Assembly (NCBI RefSeq): GCF_014651055.1
Contig: NZ_BMWD01000024.1
Span: 85,485 to 149,484 of the forward strand
DNA from: Streptomyces fructofermentans
Lineage (GTDB): Bacteria; Actinomycetota; Actinomycetes; Streptomycetales; Streptomycetaceae
Length of the DNA: 64,000 bases
Reading direction: 5' to 3'
Part shown: positions 25,413 through 34,182 of the stretch, piece by piece
How the letters are laid out: the number at the start of each line of letters is the position of its first letter
Position numbering within the stretch: position 1 is the first letter of the stretch
Notes under the pieces: model-generated
Databases searched by the model: none
What the model was told of the DNA's origin: nothing
The model's input: the letters and a program-made list of their open reading frames with translations, nothing else
Translations under genes and position numbers: made by a program

Positions 25413-25808
25413 ATGCGGATAGGCGAACTGGCGCAGCGCACGGGCGTGAGTCCGCGCTCACTGCGCTACTACGAAGATCAGGGCCTGCTGACCAGCTCTC
25501 GCTCCGAGGCGGGGCAGCGCCACTATTCCGAGACTGCGGTCCAGCGCGTGTCGCTCATCCGGCAGTTGTTCGACGCGGGGATGACCAGCCGGGTGATCGC
25601 GACTGTGCTGCCGTGCGTGGACATCCCGGGTGACCTGGGCGTCGCCGAGGAGACGTTCACGGCGATGATGCGCGAGCGCGACCGGATCGACGCCGACATC
25701 GCGCACCTGATCGAGACCCGGGACGCACTCGACGTGCTGATTGGGGCCAACAGCCGGCACCGGGCGGAGCTGTCCATGGCCCCGGAACCGACGGTGGAGT
25801 CGACCTGA
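25413..25808 (+). CDS. MerR-family transcriptional regulator
   Basis: The 131-residue protein has the MerR N-terminal winged helix (MRIGELAQRTGVSPRSLRYY, then EDQGLLTSSRSEAGQRHY) and a dimerisation coiled coil (about residues 75-115, ERDRIDADIAHLIETRDALD). It has no Cys cluster for metal sensing, so a small-molecule signal is more likely. The oxidoreductase gene lies 106 bases downstream behind a promoter of the MerR-controlled type, which makes it the obvious target. Confidence 0.9.
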   Translation: MRIGELAQRTGVSPRSLRYYEDQGLLTSSRSEAGQRHYSETAVQRVSLIRQLFDAGMTSRVIATVLPCVDIPGDLGVAEETFTAMMRERDRIDADIAHLIETRDALDVLIGANSRHRAELSMAPEPTVEST

Positions 25809-25832
25809 TGCTGTGATCTGCATCTCAGCCGG

Positions 25833-25864
25833 TTGCCCCTGACATCAATGTCAGAGGTGAGGAT
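25833..25864 (+). promoter_or_regulatory. MerR-type promoter and operator of the oxidoreductase gene
   Basis: A -35-like TTGCCC (25833-25838) is separated by 19 bases from a -10-like TGAGGA or GAGGAT. The 19-base spacer holds the dyad CTGACAT-CAA-TGTCAG. An overlong spacer carrying a palindrome is the hallmark of promoters that MerR proteins activate by DNA twisting. Confidence 0.6.
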
Positions 25865-25914
25865 GGCGACAACGCCCGGAATCACCGGGTCGGTTGTACG
25901 GGAGGCAGCGGAAA

Positions 25915-26838
25915 ATGGGGCAGGCATGGGGTTTCAGCAGGCATGGCGGGCCCGAGGTGCAGGAGTTCTTCGACCGTCCCGATCCCGAACCCGGTCGCGG
26001 TGAGGTGCTGATCCGGGTCGACGTCGCCGGCGTGAATCCCCTCGACCACCTTCTGCGCTCAGGTCTGGTCGACGGGCTCGACGGCGGGCGTCCGTTTCCC
26101 CGTGTCCTGGGCATGGAGGCAGCCGGAACCGTTCTCGCCCGGGGCGAGGACGTCAACGGACTCGAGGTGGGCGACGCGGTCTTCGGCTTCGCACTCACCG
26201 GTGGCGGCACGTACGCCGAGATGACGGTGCTGTCCGCGCCGAACACCGCACGCATCCCGGAGGGTCTGTCCGCGACCGTGGCGGCAACGCTGCCAGTGGC
26301 CGGGACGACCGCGATCGACGTGCTCGACCAGCTCGGCCTCCCGACCGGTGCCACGGTTCTGGTCAACGGAGTCGGAGGCGGGGTGGGCCTCGCCGTAGCC
26401 CAGCTGTCTGTCGGACACGGGCTGCGTGTGATCGGCACCGGGAGTACTGCCAAACGCAAGCACGCCGAGGCCGTCGGGGTGCGGTTCATCGACTACACCG
26501 CCGAGGACGTCGCCGCCGCGGCACGCGAGTTGGCTCCGGACGGCTTCGACGGGATCGTCGACATGGTCGGAGGCGCCTCACTACGGAGGGTCGCTCCGCT
26601 GGCCCGGCATCCCCGCAACGTCATCGCTGTGGGCGATATGTCCGTGTCCGATCTCGGTGGGCGTTTCGTCGAGCGTCGCGTCGACCGCGAGAACCTGGAG
26701 CGGTCGGCCCGGCTGGCCCTCGACGGCGTCCTCGCACCGGTGATCACCGCAGTCCATCCGCTCTCCGACGCCCCGGCCGCTCTCGCCGCGGTCGAGAACG
26801 GTCACACCTCGGGCAAGGTTGTCATCAAGGTGACGTGA
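25915..26838 (+). CDS. NADP-dependent quinone-oxidoreductase-like MDR protein
   Basis: The 307-residue protein belongs to the zinc-free medium-chain dehydrogenase group. The N-terminal GroES-like domain has RVDVAGVNPLDHLLRSG and FPRVLGMEAAGTV. The Rossmann domain has GATVLVNGVGGGVGLAVAQL, then IGTGSTAKRKHAEAVG and YTAEDVAAAA. No structural-zinc Cys cluster is present. Such enzymes reduce quinones or enones with NADPH in the cytoplasm. GGGAGG lies 11 bases before the ATG. The gene is probably induced through the MerR protein encoded just upstream. Confidence 0.88.
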   Translation: MGQAWGFSRHGGPEVQEFFDRPDPEPGRGEVLIRVDVAGVNPLDHLLRSGLVDGLDGGRPFPRVLGMEAAGTVLARGEDVNGLEVGDAVFGFALTGGGTYAEMTVLSAPNTARIPEGLSATVAATLPVAGTTAIDVLDQLGLPTGATVLVNGVGGGVGLAVAQLSVGHGLRVIGTGSTAKRKHAEAVGVRFIDYTAEDVAAAARELAPDGFDGIVDMVGGASLRRVAPLARHPRNVIAVGDMSVSDLGGRFVERRVDRENLERSARLALDGVLAPVITAVHPLSDAPAALAAVENGHTSGKVVIKVT

Positions 26839-26982
26839 GAGGTGCCCGGCCTCCTGATGCCTTCGAGGTCCGCCCGCGGACTGACGGCTCCCACGCCCCG
26901 CGAGGCTGTTCCTGCTCACGAACCGGTGGACGAGTGCCGACGGGACCGTAGCCATGCCGCAGGACGGGTCGGTGCCAGGGGT

Positions 26983-28191
26983 TCAGTCCGCCGCGGAGGT
27001 GAGGGCTATGAGGGCGGTGCAGGCAGGTCCCCCGGCTCTCAAATCGCGTAATAGGGCCTTCTTCGTCCGGTGAGCAGCGATGAACCGGGCGTAGCGCTCC
27101 GCGAATGCGCCGGTCGTGGCGTCCCGGTCGGCGAGGGCGGCCAGGTCTCCCAGGAGGCGGACGATCTCCGGGTAATGGCGGGTTCCTCGCTGTGAGATGA
27201 GTTCTCCCACGCGGTGCCAGGCCGTCTCTGGATCGTGCTGCAGGTCGGCAAGCCGCCGGTCCTGGGCCTCGAGCGCCTGCCGCACCGCTCTTTCGCGTTC
27301 TTCGGCCTCCCGTTGGTCCTGGCGGGCGATACGCAGCCGCTTCCGGACAGGGACCGCGGCGAAGAGTTCGGCAACGGTGCGGAGAGCGGGGCGGCTGGGC
27401 GGTCGGCTTTCCAGGAAGCGGCGGCGCGGCCCGGAGAGGAGGTGAGGATCGCCGTCGTGGCCGAGCTGGGCGAGGACGGTGTCCTTCTGCTGCGTGCCGA
27501 GGGCGGCGGTCCATGCCTGGTGGTCGGCGAGTGTGGGGCGGGCCGGCGGGGGTGCGTGCTCGGCAGCGGCCGTGATGAGGTCTTCGTCGATGCGCAGGAA
27601 CGTGGCGAGGTCGGCCAGGGGCTCGGGCAGGTCGGCCAGTCCTGGTGGCACGGCGGGTTCCAGGTCGTCGTCGTCGAGTTCGCCGTGGTGTGCGCGCAGC
27701 AGCCACGCGAGGTAGAGCAGACGCAGGTCTCCCTCGGCGACCTGCCGACGGGCGCGGGCGATGGAGGGCAGCCACTGCTCGTCCCGATCCCCGTCCTCGT
27801 GCAGGTCATCCTCGTCGGTGCCGAAGAGGTCGTTGAAGTCCTCGATGTCGTCCTCGGGATCGGACTCCAGGGCGAGAACGACGTATCCATTGCTCTCCCA
27901 AGCCTCCGCCGAGCCGGCGGCGCAGTACGTCCGGGCAGTGTCCAGGGACAGGACGGTGGCGGGCCAGCGCAGGATCAGCCGCCGGGTGCCCCAGTTCGCG
28001 AAGTGGAGATGCGCGTCGTAGTGGGTCTCCACCAGCAGCCGGGGGTCGCCCTTGAAGTCGCCCCAGCTGTAGGTGTTCACGAAACTGTGCCGGGTCAGGC
28101 TCGCGCGTGTCGTCAGTGCGCGGATCTGCGCGAGCTGCTCGTCGGTCAGCGGGGTGTCGGCCTCGAACTGGTAGTGCTGGTACTCCGACAT
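26983..28191 (-). CDS. Conserved actinobacterial protein of unknown function
   Basis: The 402-residue cytoplasmic protein starts MSEYQHYQFEADTPLTDEQ and continues with SWGDFKGDPRLLVETHYDAHLHFANWGTR, an acidic stretch DPEDDIEDFNDLF, WLPSIARARRQVAEGDLRLLYLAWL and a helical, Arg-rich C-terminal half with ARQDQREAEERERAVRQALE. It ends LLRDLRAGGPACTALIALTSAAD. I recall similar proteins near SWIM-zinc-finger genes in actinomycetes, but no such gene is here. GGAGG lies close to the ATG. No function is assigned. Confidence 0.78.
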   Translation of the reverse strand: MSEYQHYQFEADTPLTDEQLAQIRALTTRASLTRHSFVNTYSWGDFKGDPRLLVETHYDAHLHFANWGTRRLILRWPATVLSLDTARTYCAAGSAEAWESNGYVVLALESDPEDDIEDFNDLFGTDEDDLHEDGDRDEQWLPSIARARRQVAEGDLRLLYLAWLLRAHHGELDDDDLEPAVPPGLADLPEPLADLATFLRIDEDLITAAAEHAPPPARPTLADHQAWTAALGTQQKDTVLAQLGHDGDPHLLSGPRRRFLESRPPSRPALRTVAELFAAVPVRKRLRIARQDQREAEERERAVRQALEAQDRRLADLQHDPETAWHRVGELISQRGTRHYPEIVRLLGDLAALADRDATTGAFAERYARFIAAHRTKKALLRDLRAGGPACTALIALTSAAD

Positions 28192-28708
28192 GGCCCTCCT
28201 CCACCGTTCCCAGTCACGTCATGGCAGGCCGGCGGCCCGCAGCGCGCGCCGCACCTGGGAGGGCCGGCACCACCACGTCACTCTCGTCGCCGCCTCGTTC
28301 GGTATGGCCCCGGGGACACCATCATCTCTCTCGCCGGCCGCGTCGATGAGAGCTGTTTGCCGGAGCGGTGAGTACCAGGCATTGATGGTTGCTGAATCAG
28401 CAGGACACCAGGGCACGATCGTCGAAGATCGTTATCTGCCCGTCGAAGACAGTTGGCCCGAGCTCTGTATGTGCCGCAGTGAGATACGCGCTGGCATCAG
28501 GACGGTTCGGGGGGTGGCACCGTGAGAGGCGGATCGCGGGCTTGGTTCTGCGGACGTTGCTCACATGGATCCGGCCGGTCCCGCGTGAGGGCCGGGCGGC
28601 GCGACGACGACTGCCGCACGGGCAATACGCCCAACCACTGTGCCTCGGCAGCTCGTTCCGCCTCGTTGTCGTACCCCCGTGCAACGATGCTGGAGGGAGG
28701 TGAGTGAC
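28192..28708. other. Intergenic region without recognised gene
   Basis: No gene in these 517 bases can be supported. Short open frames on both strands have poor codon use. The right end carries a very good ribosome binding site (GGAGGGAGGTGAGTGAC) for the nuclease remnant. Confidence 0.4.
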
Positions 28709-28984
28709 GTGACTATCGAGTGGGACCGCATCGGGCAGTCGGGCTTTGACCGGCATGTCGAGGCGCCGCTTCGGATGTTCGACGGCAGCGGGCTGACGAT
28801 CGTGGTCAACGAGCGCGGCGGCGATGACGGCATCGACGTGCGGGTCACCACGGAGGTCGGTCGGCGGATCCTCCGGCTGAAGTACCACCCCGACGGCTTC
28901 CCCGGTTCACTCAAGGGCCGCCGCGCTTGCGTCAAGAAGTCGTTCCACCGGGCCATGACCCACAAGCCGGATGAGCGCCCCCTT
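28709..28984 (+). pseudogene. N-terminal remnant of a restriction-endonuclease-like protein
   Basis: A GTG with a strong ribosome binding site opens VTIEWDRIGQSGFDRHVEA, then SGLTIVVNERGGDDGIDVRV and ILRLKYHPDGFPGS, ending around MTHKPDE. The Asp of GGDDGIDV and the LKY position fit a PD-(D/E)xK Mrr-like nuclease core, although the usual Glu or Gln before x-K reads Arg-Leu-Lys here. After about 90 residues the frame becomes His/Arg-rich non-protein sequence, though it stays open to 29413. The nuclease is truncated. Confidence 0.55.
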
Positions 28985-29436
28985 TTCCCAGGCCGCGACC
29001 GTATCGCCCAATCCGCCTGTCTCGTACTCATTCACTCCAGGCAGCACAGTCACCTGATATCGGCGCCGGGACTGCTCACGCAGACCAACCGGCCGTTATC
29101 GAGGCTCCACGTGCCGACTCATCCACGTCGAAGAATCAAAACCGACAAACCGATACAGCCCAACAGGTCCACGCGAGCGGGTGTCCTGAACAGAGGGGCG
29201 GATCGGGAAGCCCGCAGTGTCCCGATGCGATGCTGTCATCTTCGCCTTTCCCACGAAGATTTGCCGCCCGGGTCCGGCGTCTGCGATCTTGTGCGGGGCG
29301 GCGATCTGAAGCAACGCGCTCAGCCATCGACACCACTCGCCTCGGCCCCAACCCGGGCCTACGTGTGGAGCCGTGGCCAGGCTGCGAGCAGTGGATCTGC
29401 GGACTGTCCATGACCATGCAAAGAAGGAGAAATAGC
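28985..29436. other. Intergenic region without recognised gene
   Basis: The frame of the truncated nuclease stays open through most of this stretch but reads as low-quality sequence. Nothing else is seen apart from the ribosome binding site GAAGGAGAAATAGC at the right end for the next gene. Confidence 0.35.
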
Positions 29437-30036
29437 GTGAACACCGAGAAGGTTACGGCTCGACGTCTTACAGCCGAAGAAGTTTCAGAATTGGGCCTCC
29501 AGGAGGAAATCTACGTCTCGGCAGAGCTGGACGATCTTTCTCTCGACTGCTTCGCTCCTGCCTTCCTCACGAAGCCGGGGAAGTACTTCGATGGTGGTTC
29601 CTTCGTCGCAAGGACAATTTTCGGTAAGGAAATTCACGTTCTTCCCGGCAATGCAGAAGAGCGCGGGATCTGGGTTGCCGACAAGGCCGGGGAAGAAATC
29701 GAGGTTCTCCAGAGTGCCGGCGTCCTCCTGAACCTCGCTCTCTTCGTGCCCAACGGGACCAAGGAATCTCTGGAGTCGCTCTACACCGCTGCAAGGGAAG
29801 CATTCGGCGCGGGAATCGTTCAGCGCTGGAACGAGGAAGTCGTGGCGGTGCCGGACGTCAAGGTCGACCTGTACGAAGAGCCGGCCCGCGGGCGCAAGGG
29901 CACGAGCGGCCAGAACCGCGACCGCCGCGCCCTGGACATCTACCCCACCCGGGTGCGGTTCATAGAGCCCAGCGCCGGCTGGAAGTTCATCGTCGAACCA
30001 CACGAGGAGAACGTCGACGACACCCCGACGATCTGA
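29437..30036 (+). CDS. Protein of unknown function, lower-GC gene
   Basis: A GTG with GAAGGAG about 9 bases upstream opens a 199-residue protein: VNTEKVTARRLTAEEVSEL, DDLSLDCFAPAFLTKPGKY, TIFGKEIHVLPGNAEERG and a Lys/Arg-rich linker (ARGRKGTSGQNRDRRALD) before the end RVRFIEPSAGWKFIVEPHEE. Codons are less GC-rich than in the neighbours, which suggests recent acquisition. No membrane segment or signal is present. I recognise no family. Confidence 0.65.
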   Translation: MNTEKVTARRLTAEEVSELGLQEEIYVSAELDDLSLDCFAPAFLTKPGKYFDGGSFVARTIFGKEIHVLPGNAEERGIWVADKAGEEIEVLQSAGVLLNLALFVPNGTKESLESLYTAAREAFGAGIVQRWNEEVVAVPDVKVDLYEEPARGRKGTSGQNRDRRALDIYPTRVRFIEPSAGWKFIVEPHEENVDDTPTI

Positions 30037-30605
30037 TCTGACAGCAGTTCGGAGAAGGTGCGCCGAGGGCTGCGATCCCTCACAAGCCCGTTTTCTGCAC
30101 GCAAGATGAGTCCACCAGGGCGGGGCGGGGCATTGGGCCGGCGCCCCGCCCCGCGTCACCCACGCAGGTTGCCAAGCGTTCGGCACCCCAGCGCACGGAA
30201 CCTGTCGCCAACCAGTTCGCAGACCGGCCCCGCCTATGTCAGCCGCTCCGCGGCCAACAGCGACTCGACTCGCCGGCCCGCAGCAGCGCGGCACCATGGA
30301 CGCGGACCGCGTCATGCCTCACATCATCCGCTCGGTCGAGTTCAAGGACGAGACCATCGCCGAGCCGGAGATGATCGTCGGCTTCAACGACGACGGCCCA
30401 ACTGATGTCATGGGCAGCGGACTTGGGGGCGGTGACGCTGTGCACCGCAAAGAGTCGGTGCGCTTTGAATTCAGCGCCACCCAATTCCCACCTCAACGGC
30501 CATCCGGTGAGGCTCATCGACGTTCTCACAGCATGTGCGGCAGTCCCAGTCCACCTGCCACAGCAGTCACATCCCCCACCAACAGGCAGGCACAGGGGGT
30601 GCGGC
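30037..30605. other. Gap with one possible gene fragment
   Basis: An ATG at 30296 opens MDADRVMPHIIRSVEFKDET and continues GFNDDGPTDVMGSGLGGGD for about 45 residues before the sequence degrades. It looks protein-like but has no ribosome binding site and no recognised family. The rest of these 569 bases holds nothing. Confidence 0.3.
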
Positions 30606-31511
30606 CTACGACTCTCCGCACACGGCCAGCGCGGATCGTGCCAGCCCGCGCAGCCAGGCGTGGGCGTGATCGGTTTCGTAGCGCTGGTGCCACGACAAAT
30701 AGACCGGTGCCGACGGCAGTTCGATCGGCAGGGGCAGCGCGATTAGGCCGAGGTCGGCGACCGCGGAGCGCGTGGTGGCCTCGGGGACGCTGATCAGGAG
30801 ATCCGAGTCGCGCGCGAACGCGAACGCGGCTGCTTCCGTGGGGGCGGTCGCCACCACACGGCGTACGAGGTCGAGCCCCGCGAGAGCGTCGTCGAGCGCG
30901 TTGGTGAGGTTTCCGCGTCGCGAAACGGTGACGTGGTCGGCTGCCGCGTACCCCTTCGCGGTGAGGGTCCTGACACGGGCGAGGGGGTGCCCCTGCCTCA
31001 TGACGACGACGAGGCGGGTCTCGCCCACGTGCTCGGCGTGCACGTCCGGCGCGCTCGGACGGTTGGCGTTCGCCTCCAGGTCGACCTCGCCGCGCCGCAG
31101 TTCGGGCGTGTCGGTGCTCGCCTCCGCAACGAAGCGCAGCCGCACGCCCGGCGCCTGTGCGCGGACGGCCGCGAGCAGTGCGGGGCCGCTCAGAGCGACC
31201 AGGGAGTCGTGCCAGCGGAGTGTGAAGGTGCGCTCCAACGTTGCCAGGTCGAGTTCACGGCTCGGCGCCAGCACCCCTTGCACCTGGTGCAGCAGCTCAT
31301 GCACCTGCTCCCGGACGGCGATCGCGTACGGCGTCGGGGTCATCGTGCGGCCGGTGCGCACCAGGATCTGGTCCCCGGTCGTGCGCCGGATCCGGCCCAG
31401 ACTCCGGCTCATCGCGGGGGCCGTGACATGCAGACGAGCGGCCGCCCCCGCCACGCTCCCCTCCTCCAGCAGCGCGTCGAGCGCGGCGAGCAGGTTCAAA
31501 TCCAATTGCAT
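30606..31511 (-). CDS. LysR-family transcriptional regulator
   Basis: The 301-residue protein begins MQLDLNLLAALDALLEEG and carries the LysR winged helix (SVAGAAARLHVTAPAMSRSLGRIR) at residues 15-50. The periplasmic-binding-like effector domain follows (RFVAEASTDTPELRRGEVDLE, then ARVRTLTAKGYAAADHV). The ATG at 31511 matches the usual family start; nine more codons are open upstream. It is divergent from the inositol-phosphatase-like gene and probably controls it and the NADP-binding gene. Confidence 0.88.
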   Translation of the reverse strand: MQLDLNLLAALDALLEEGSVAGAAARLHVTAPAMSRSLGRIRRTTGDQILVRTGRTMTPTPYAIAVREQVHELLHQVQGVLAPSRELDLATLERTFTLRWHDSLVALSGPALLAAVRAQAPGVRLRFVAEASTDTPELRRGEVDLEANANRPSAPDVHAEHVGETRLVVVMRQGHPLARVRTLTAKGYAAADHVTVSRRGNLTNALDDALAGLDLVRRVVATAPTEAAAFAFARDSDLLISVPEATTRSAVADLGLIALPLPIELPSAPVYLSWHQRYETDHAHAWLRGLARSALAVCGES

Positions 31512-31648
31512 GCGAGTAATCCTAGACGTGCTTGACATGCATTTGAAGTTAATGGTGGGGCTCTATACCTTCGAAAGCAGAGAGCGGGACGGCGCGCACC
31601 GCCTGTCCCGACCGGCCCAATCCCCCCTCCTCACACGGGAGTTCCACC
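31512..31648. promoter_or_regulatory. Divergent LysR control region
   Basis: This 137-base spacer between divergent starts is locally AT-rich (31505-31570) and contains TTGACA at 31538 and a TATACC box near 31564. Such regions normally hold the LysR binding site. GGGAG lies about 9 bases before the rightward ATG. The exact site cannot be fixed by reading. Confidence 0.45.
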
Positions 31649-32467
31649 ATGTCCGAAACGCCTCTGAGCCCTGCCGTTCCCGTTTCCGACGCCGACCTGC
31701 TCGCCCGGACCGTGACCGCCGTACGCGCCGCCGGTTCGGCGCTGCGCGAGCGCTTCGGGGACGTCGTCCCTCACAGGACCCGCGAAGAGCTGATGCGCGC
31801 CCTCGCCGCCAACGACGACACCGCCCTCGACATCCTGCGCCCCCGTCTCACGGACCTGCGCCCGGACGCCGGCTGGGTGGAGGACGAGCTGGACGGCGGG
31901 GCGCTGCCGGCCGGCGAATGGTGGGTCGTGGATCCGGCCGAGGGCAACGTCAACCACCTGCACGCCCTGCCGGAGTGGGCCGTCACCGCCACCCTCGTGC
32001 GCGAGAACCGGCCGGTGCTCACCGCGGTCCACCTGCCGCTGACCGGGGAGACCTACACCGCGCTCGCGGGCGCCGGCGCGCACGTCGACGGCCGGCCGCT
32101 GCACGTCTCCCGCACCGCCGACCTCGTCCTGGGCATCGTGGCCACCAGCCAGGCCCGGCCGGACGAGGACGAGAAGGTCGTGCAACGCGTCGGCTCCTCG
32201 ATCACCGCGATGCTCTTCGACGCGCTCGTCGTCCGCACCTCCGTACCCGCGAGCCTGCACCTGCTGAACGTGGCCGCCGGACGCATCGACGCGTTCTGGC
32301 AGTTCGCCGGTGCCCGCGCGGACCTGTTGCCCGGGGCGCTGCTCGTCACCGAGGCGGGCGGACGGATCTCCGACGCCGAGGGGCGCCCCTGGACACCGCG
32401 GAGCGAGAGCTTCCTCGCCGCCGCGCCCGGCATCCACGCCGGCGCCGTCGCCACGCTCTCGCGCTGA
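31649..32467 (+). CDS. Inositol monophosphatase-family protein with altered metal motif
   Basis: The 272-residue protein has the IMPase layout: VEDELDGG in the position of the first acidic motif, WWVVDPAEGNVNH in place of the usual WxIDPIDGTxNF, and ADLLPGALLVTEAGGRI near the C-terminus. The second Asp of the metal motif is Glu and the Thr is Asn, and the Trp of the WDxAAG block is Ala. Metal binding may be kept but substrate use is probably changed. It is followed 42 bases later by an NADP-binding gene and lies opposite a LysR regulator, so all three form one unit. Confidence 0.82.
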   Translation: MSETPLSPAVPVSDADLLARTVTAVRAAGSALRERFGDVVPHRTREELMRALAANDDTALDILRPRLTDLRPDAGWVEDELDGGALPAGEWWVVDPAEGNVNHLHALPEWAVTATLVRENRPVLTAVHLPLTGETYTALAGAGAHVDGRPLHVSRTADLVLGIVATSQARPDEDEKVVQRVGSSITAMLFDALVVRTSVPASLHLLNVAAGRIDAFWQFAGARADLLPGALLVTEAGGRISDAEGRPWTPRSESFLAAAPGIHAGAVATLSR

Positions 32468-32509
32468 CCGCGCACCACAACCTGTCTCCCACGGAAGGAC
32501 CGGATCACC

Positions 32510-33106
32510 ATGACCAAGATCGCCGTTGTCGGAAACGGCCGCGTCGGCGGCAGCCTGGCCGCAGCTCTCGCTCGGGCGGGGCATGAGGTGACCGTCGCGG
32601 ACCGCACGCCGGGCACCGCCGCCGACGCCGCCCGGACCGCCGAGGTCGTCATCAACGCCACCCCGGGTGCCGGCTCGCTGGACCGGTTCGCCGCCCTGCG
32701 GGCGGAACTGCGCGGAAAGGTCCTCGTCGACGTCTCCAACGCCACGGTCGACGGACCCGACGGACTGCCCGCCGACCTGCTCCACCACGGCTCCAGCCTC
32801 GGCGAGCAACTCCAGGAGGCGCTGCCCGAGACGCACGTCGTCAAGACGCTGAACACCATGCTCCACCCGGTGATGACCGCGCCGGCCACGCTCGCACAGG
32901 CGCCCGACGCCTTCCTCTCCGGCGAGAACCAGCAGGCCAAGCAGACCGTCCGCGAGCTGCTCGTCGACCTCGGCTGGCGCGAGGAGTGGATCACCGATCT
33001 GGGCGGAATCCGCACCGCCCGTGCCACGGAGGCCGCGATCCTCTTCGTACCGCACGTGATCCGGTCCAGCGGATTCGCGCCCTTCGCCATCTCGGTGGCC
33101 CGCTGA
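32510..33106 (+). CDS. NADP-binding oxidoreductase, F420-reductase-like
   Basis: The 198-residue protein starts MTKIAVVGNGRVGGSLAAAL, a dinucleotide-binding motif, followed by VTVADRTPG, VVINATPGAGSL and VLVDVSNAT. The central HVVKTLNTMLHPVM and the C-terminal ARATEAAILFVPHVIRSSG match the family of small NADPH:F420 reductase-like proteins. GGAAGGA lies about 11 bases upstream of the ATG. Its partner upstream is a phosphatase-like protein, so a small pathway on a phosphorylated or polyol substrate is possible, but nothing specific is shown. Confidence 0.82.
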   Translation: MTKIAVVGNGRVGGSLAAALARAGHEVTVADRTPGTAADAARTAEVVINATPGAGSLDRFAALRAELRGKVLVDVSNATVDGPDGLPADLLHHGSSLGEQLQEALPETHVVKTLNTMLHPVMTAPATLAQAPDAFLSGENQQAKQTVRELLVDLGWREEWITDLGGIRTARATEAAILFVPHVIRSSGFAPFAISVAR

Positions 33107-33195
33107 TCCGCACATGTGCGCCGCTCCCGGGCGGCTGCCCCATACGGCGGAGCCGGGCCCGTCCCACGGCCGTCGCGCTCGCGGTGACGACGCCG

Positions 33196-33396
33196 TCAGT
33201 CCCTGTCGCGCAGGAAGCGGTGCCCGTACGCGGCGGCCCGCCGTCGCGCGTCGCGGACGCCGCGGGTGGCGGTCACCTCGATCCGCAGGGTGTCCGCGCC
33301 GGGGTCCATGCGCCTGCGGTCCCTGCGGACCAGAACGGCCGTCGCGGCCGCGATCACCAGGACGGCGGCCAGGGCGGGCAGCAGGAGGTGGACCAT
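33196..33396 (-). CDS. Small membrane protein, 66 residues
   Basis: AAAGGAG precedes the ATG of MVHLLLPALAAVLVIAAATA. One membrane helix is followed by a basic cytoplasmic tail VRRDRRRMDPGADTLRIEV ending RFLRDRD. Composition and start are convincing for a small gene. The tail may bind nucleic acid or another protein. No family is recognised. Confidence 0.6.
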   Translation of the reverse strand: MVHLLLPALAAVLVIAAATAVLVRRDRRRMDPGADTLRIEVTATRGVRDARRRAAAYGHRFLRDRD

Positions 33397-33751
33397 CACG
33401 GCTCCTTTCGCCCGGTCGCGTGCCGAGCGCTCGTACGGACGGGCAGGCGGGTGGACGAGCAGGCGGGTGAGGGGAGCAGCGGGCCCGCCCGACATGCATC
33501 GTTGCGCCAGGCCCTCTCCGGTGCCGCCGCGCCCGGGCACGGCGAACTGCCGAGGCCCGGGACCGAACCCGGGCGCCGCGTTCCCCCCGGACCATGCTGC
33601 CCCGCCCCGTCCTTCGCCCACACTGCTGGATACCGGCAGTGTTCAGGGGCGCCCGCGTGCCGGTCACTGCGGGAGCGGAGCGGCGAGCCGCCCTACGACG
33701 CGTAGGGCACCTAGCGCTCCCGGGTGAAGGGCGGCAGGGATTGGGGCAGCG
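33397..33751. other. Intergenic region without recognised gene
   Basis: No gene is supported in these 355 bases. Frames upstream of the small membrane gene and downstream of the polymerase remnant are degenerate Arg/Gly/Pro-rich sequence. Confidence 0.4.
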
Positions 33752-33901
33752 CAGCGCGCCCTTCAGTTCCACCAGCGCCGCGGACGGCGGCAGTGCCTGG
33801 ACGACTGGTGAGAGGTCCGCGAGCAGTTCGAGGACCTCCCGGTAGCGGTCCTCGGGCAGCCGGTCGGGGCAGCGCACATGCATCACGCTCGGCCCTCTCA
33901 T
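33752..33901 (-). pseudogene. N-terminal remnant of a Y-family DNA polymerase-like gene
   Basis: From an ATG at 33901 the frame reads MRGPSVMHVRCPDRLPED, then YREVLELLADLSPVVQALPP and AALVELKGALR. This fits the start of an actinobacterial ImuB/DinP-like protein, whose next residues should enter the catalytic palm. Instead the frame degrades after about 50 residues. Only the start of the gene remains. Confidence 0.5.
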
Positions 33902-34182
33902 TGCAGTTCCTGCCACCATGGCACCCACCGCCTCTCCCCACCCACAACATCGAACTAGAATTCGAACACGCGAGGGGTGCGACTCCCGCAGCAACCGGAA
34001 CCGGGATGTGACTGTGCACCGGACGTGTTCAGTGACCACCGGACCTGTCGTGGGTGTGCATTCCACTTGGCGAGCAGAGGGCGCTCAGCGGAGGTGACAT
34101 GGGCTGCTCCCCGAAAATGCTGACCTCGGCCTGGGCAGCGGAACCTACGCTGGGAACCCCTTCAGCCCACCCAGGGAGCAGC

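Noticed and set aside
33951..33967. Possible LexA box near the polymerase remnant
   Set aside because: The two CGAAC half-sites are direct repeats 7 bases apart, not the inverted CGAAC-N4-GTTCG arrangement.
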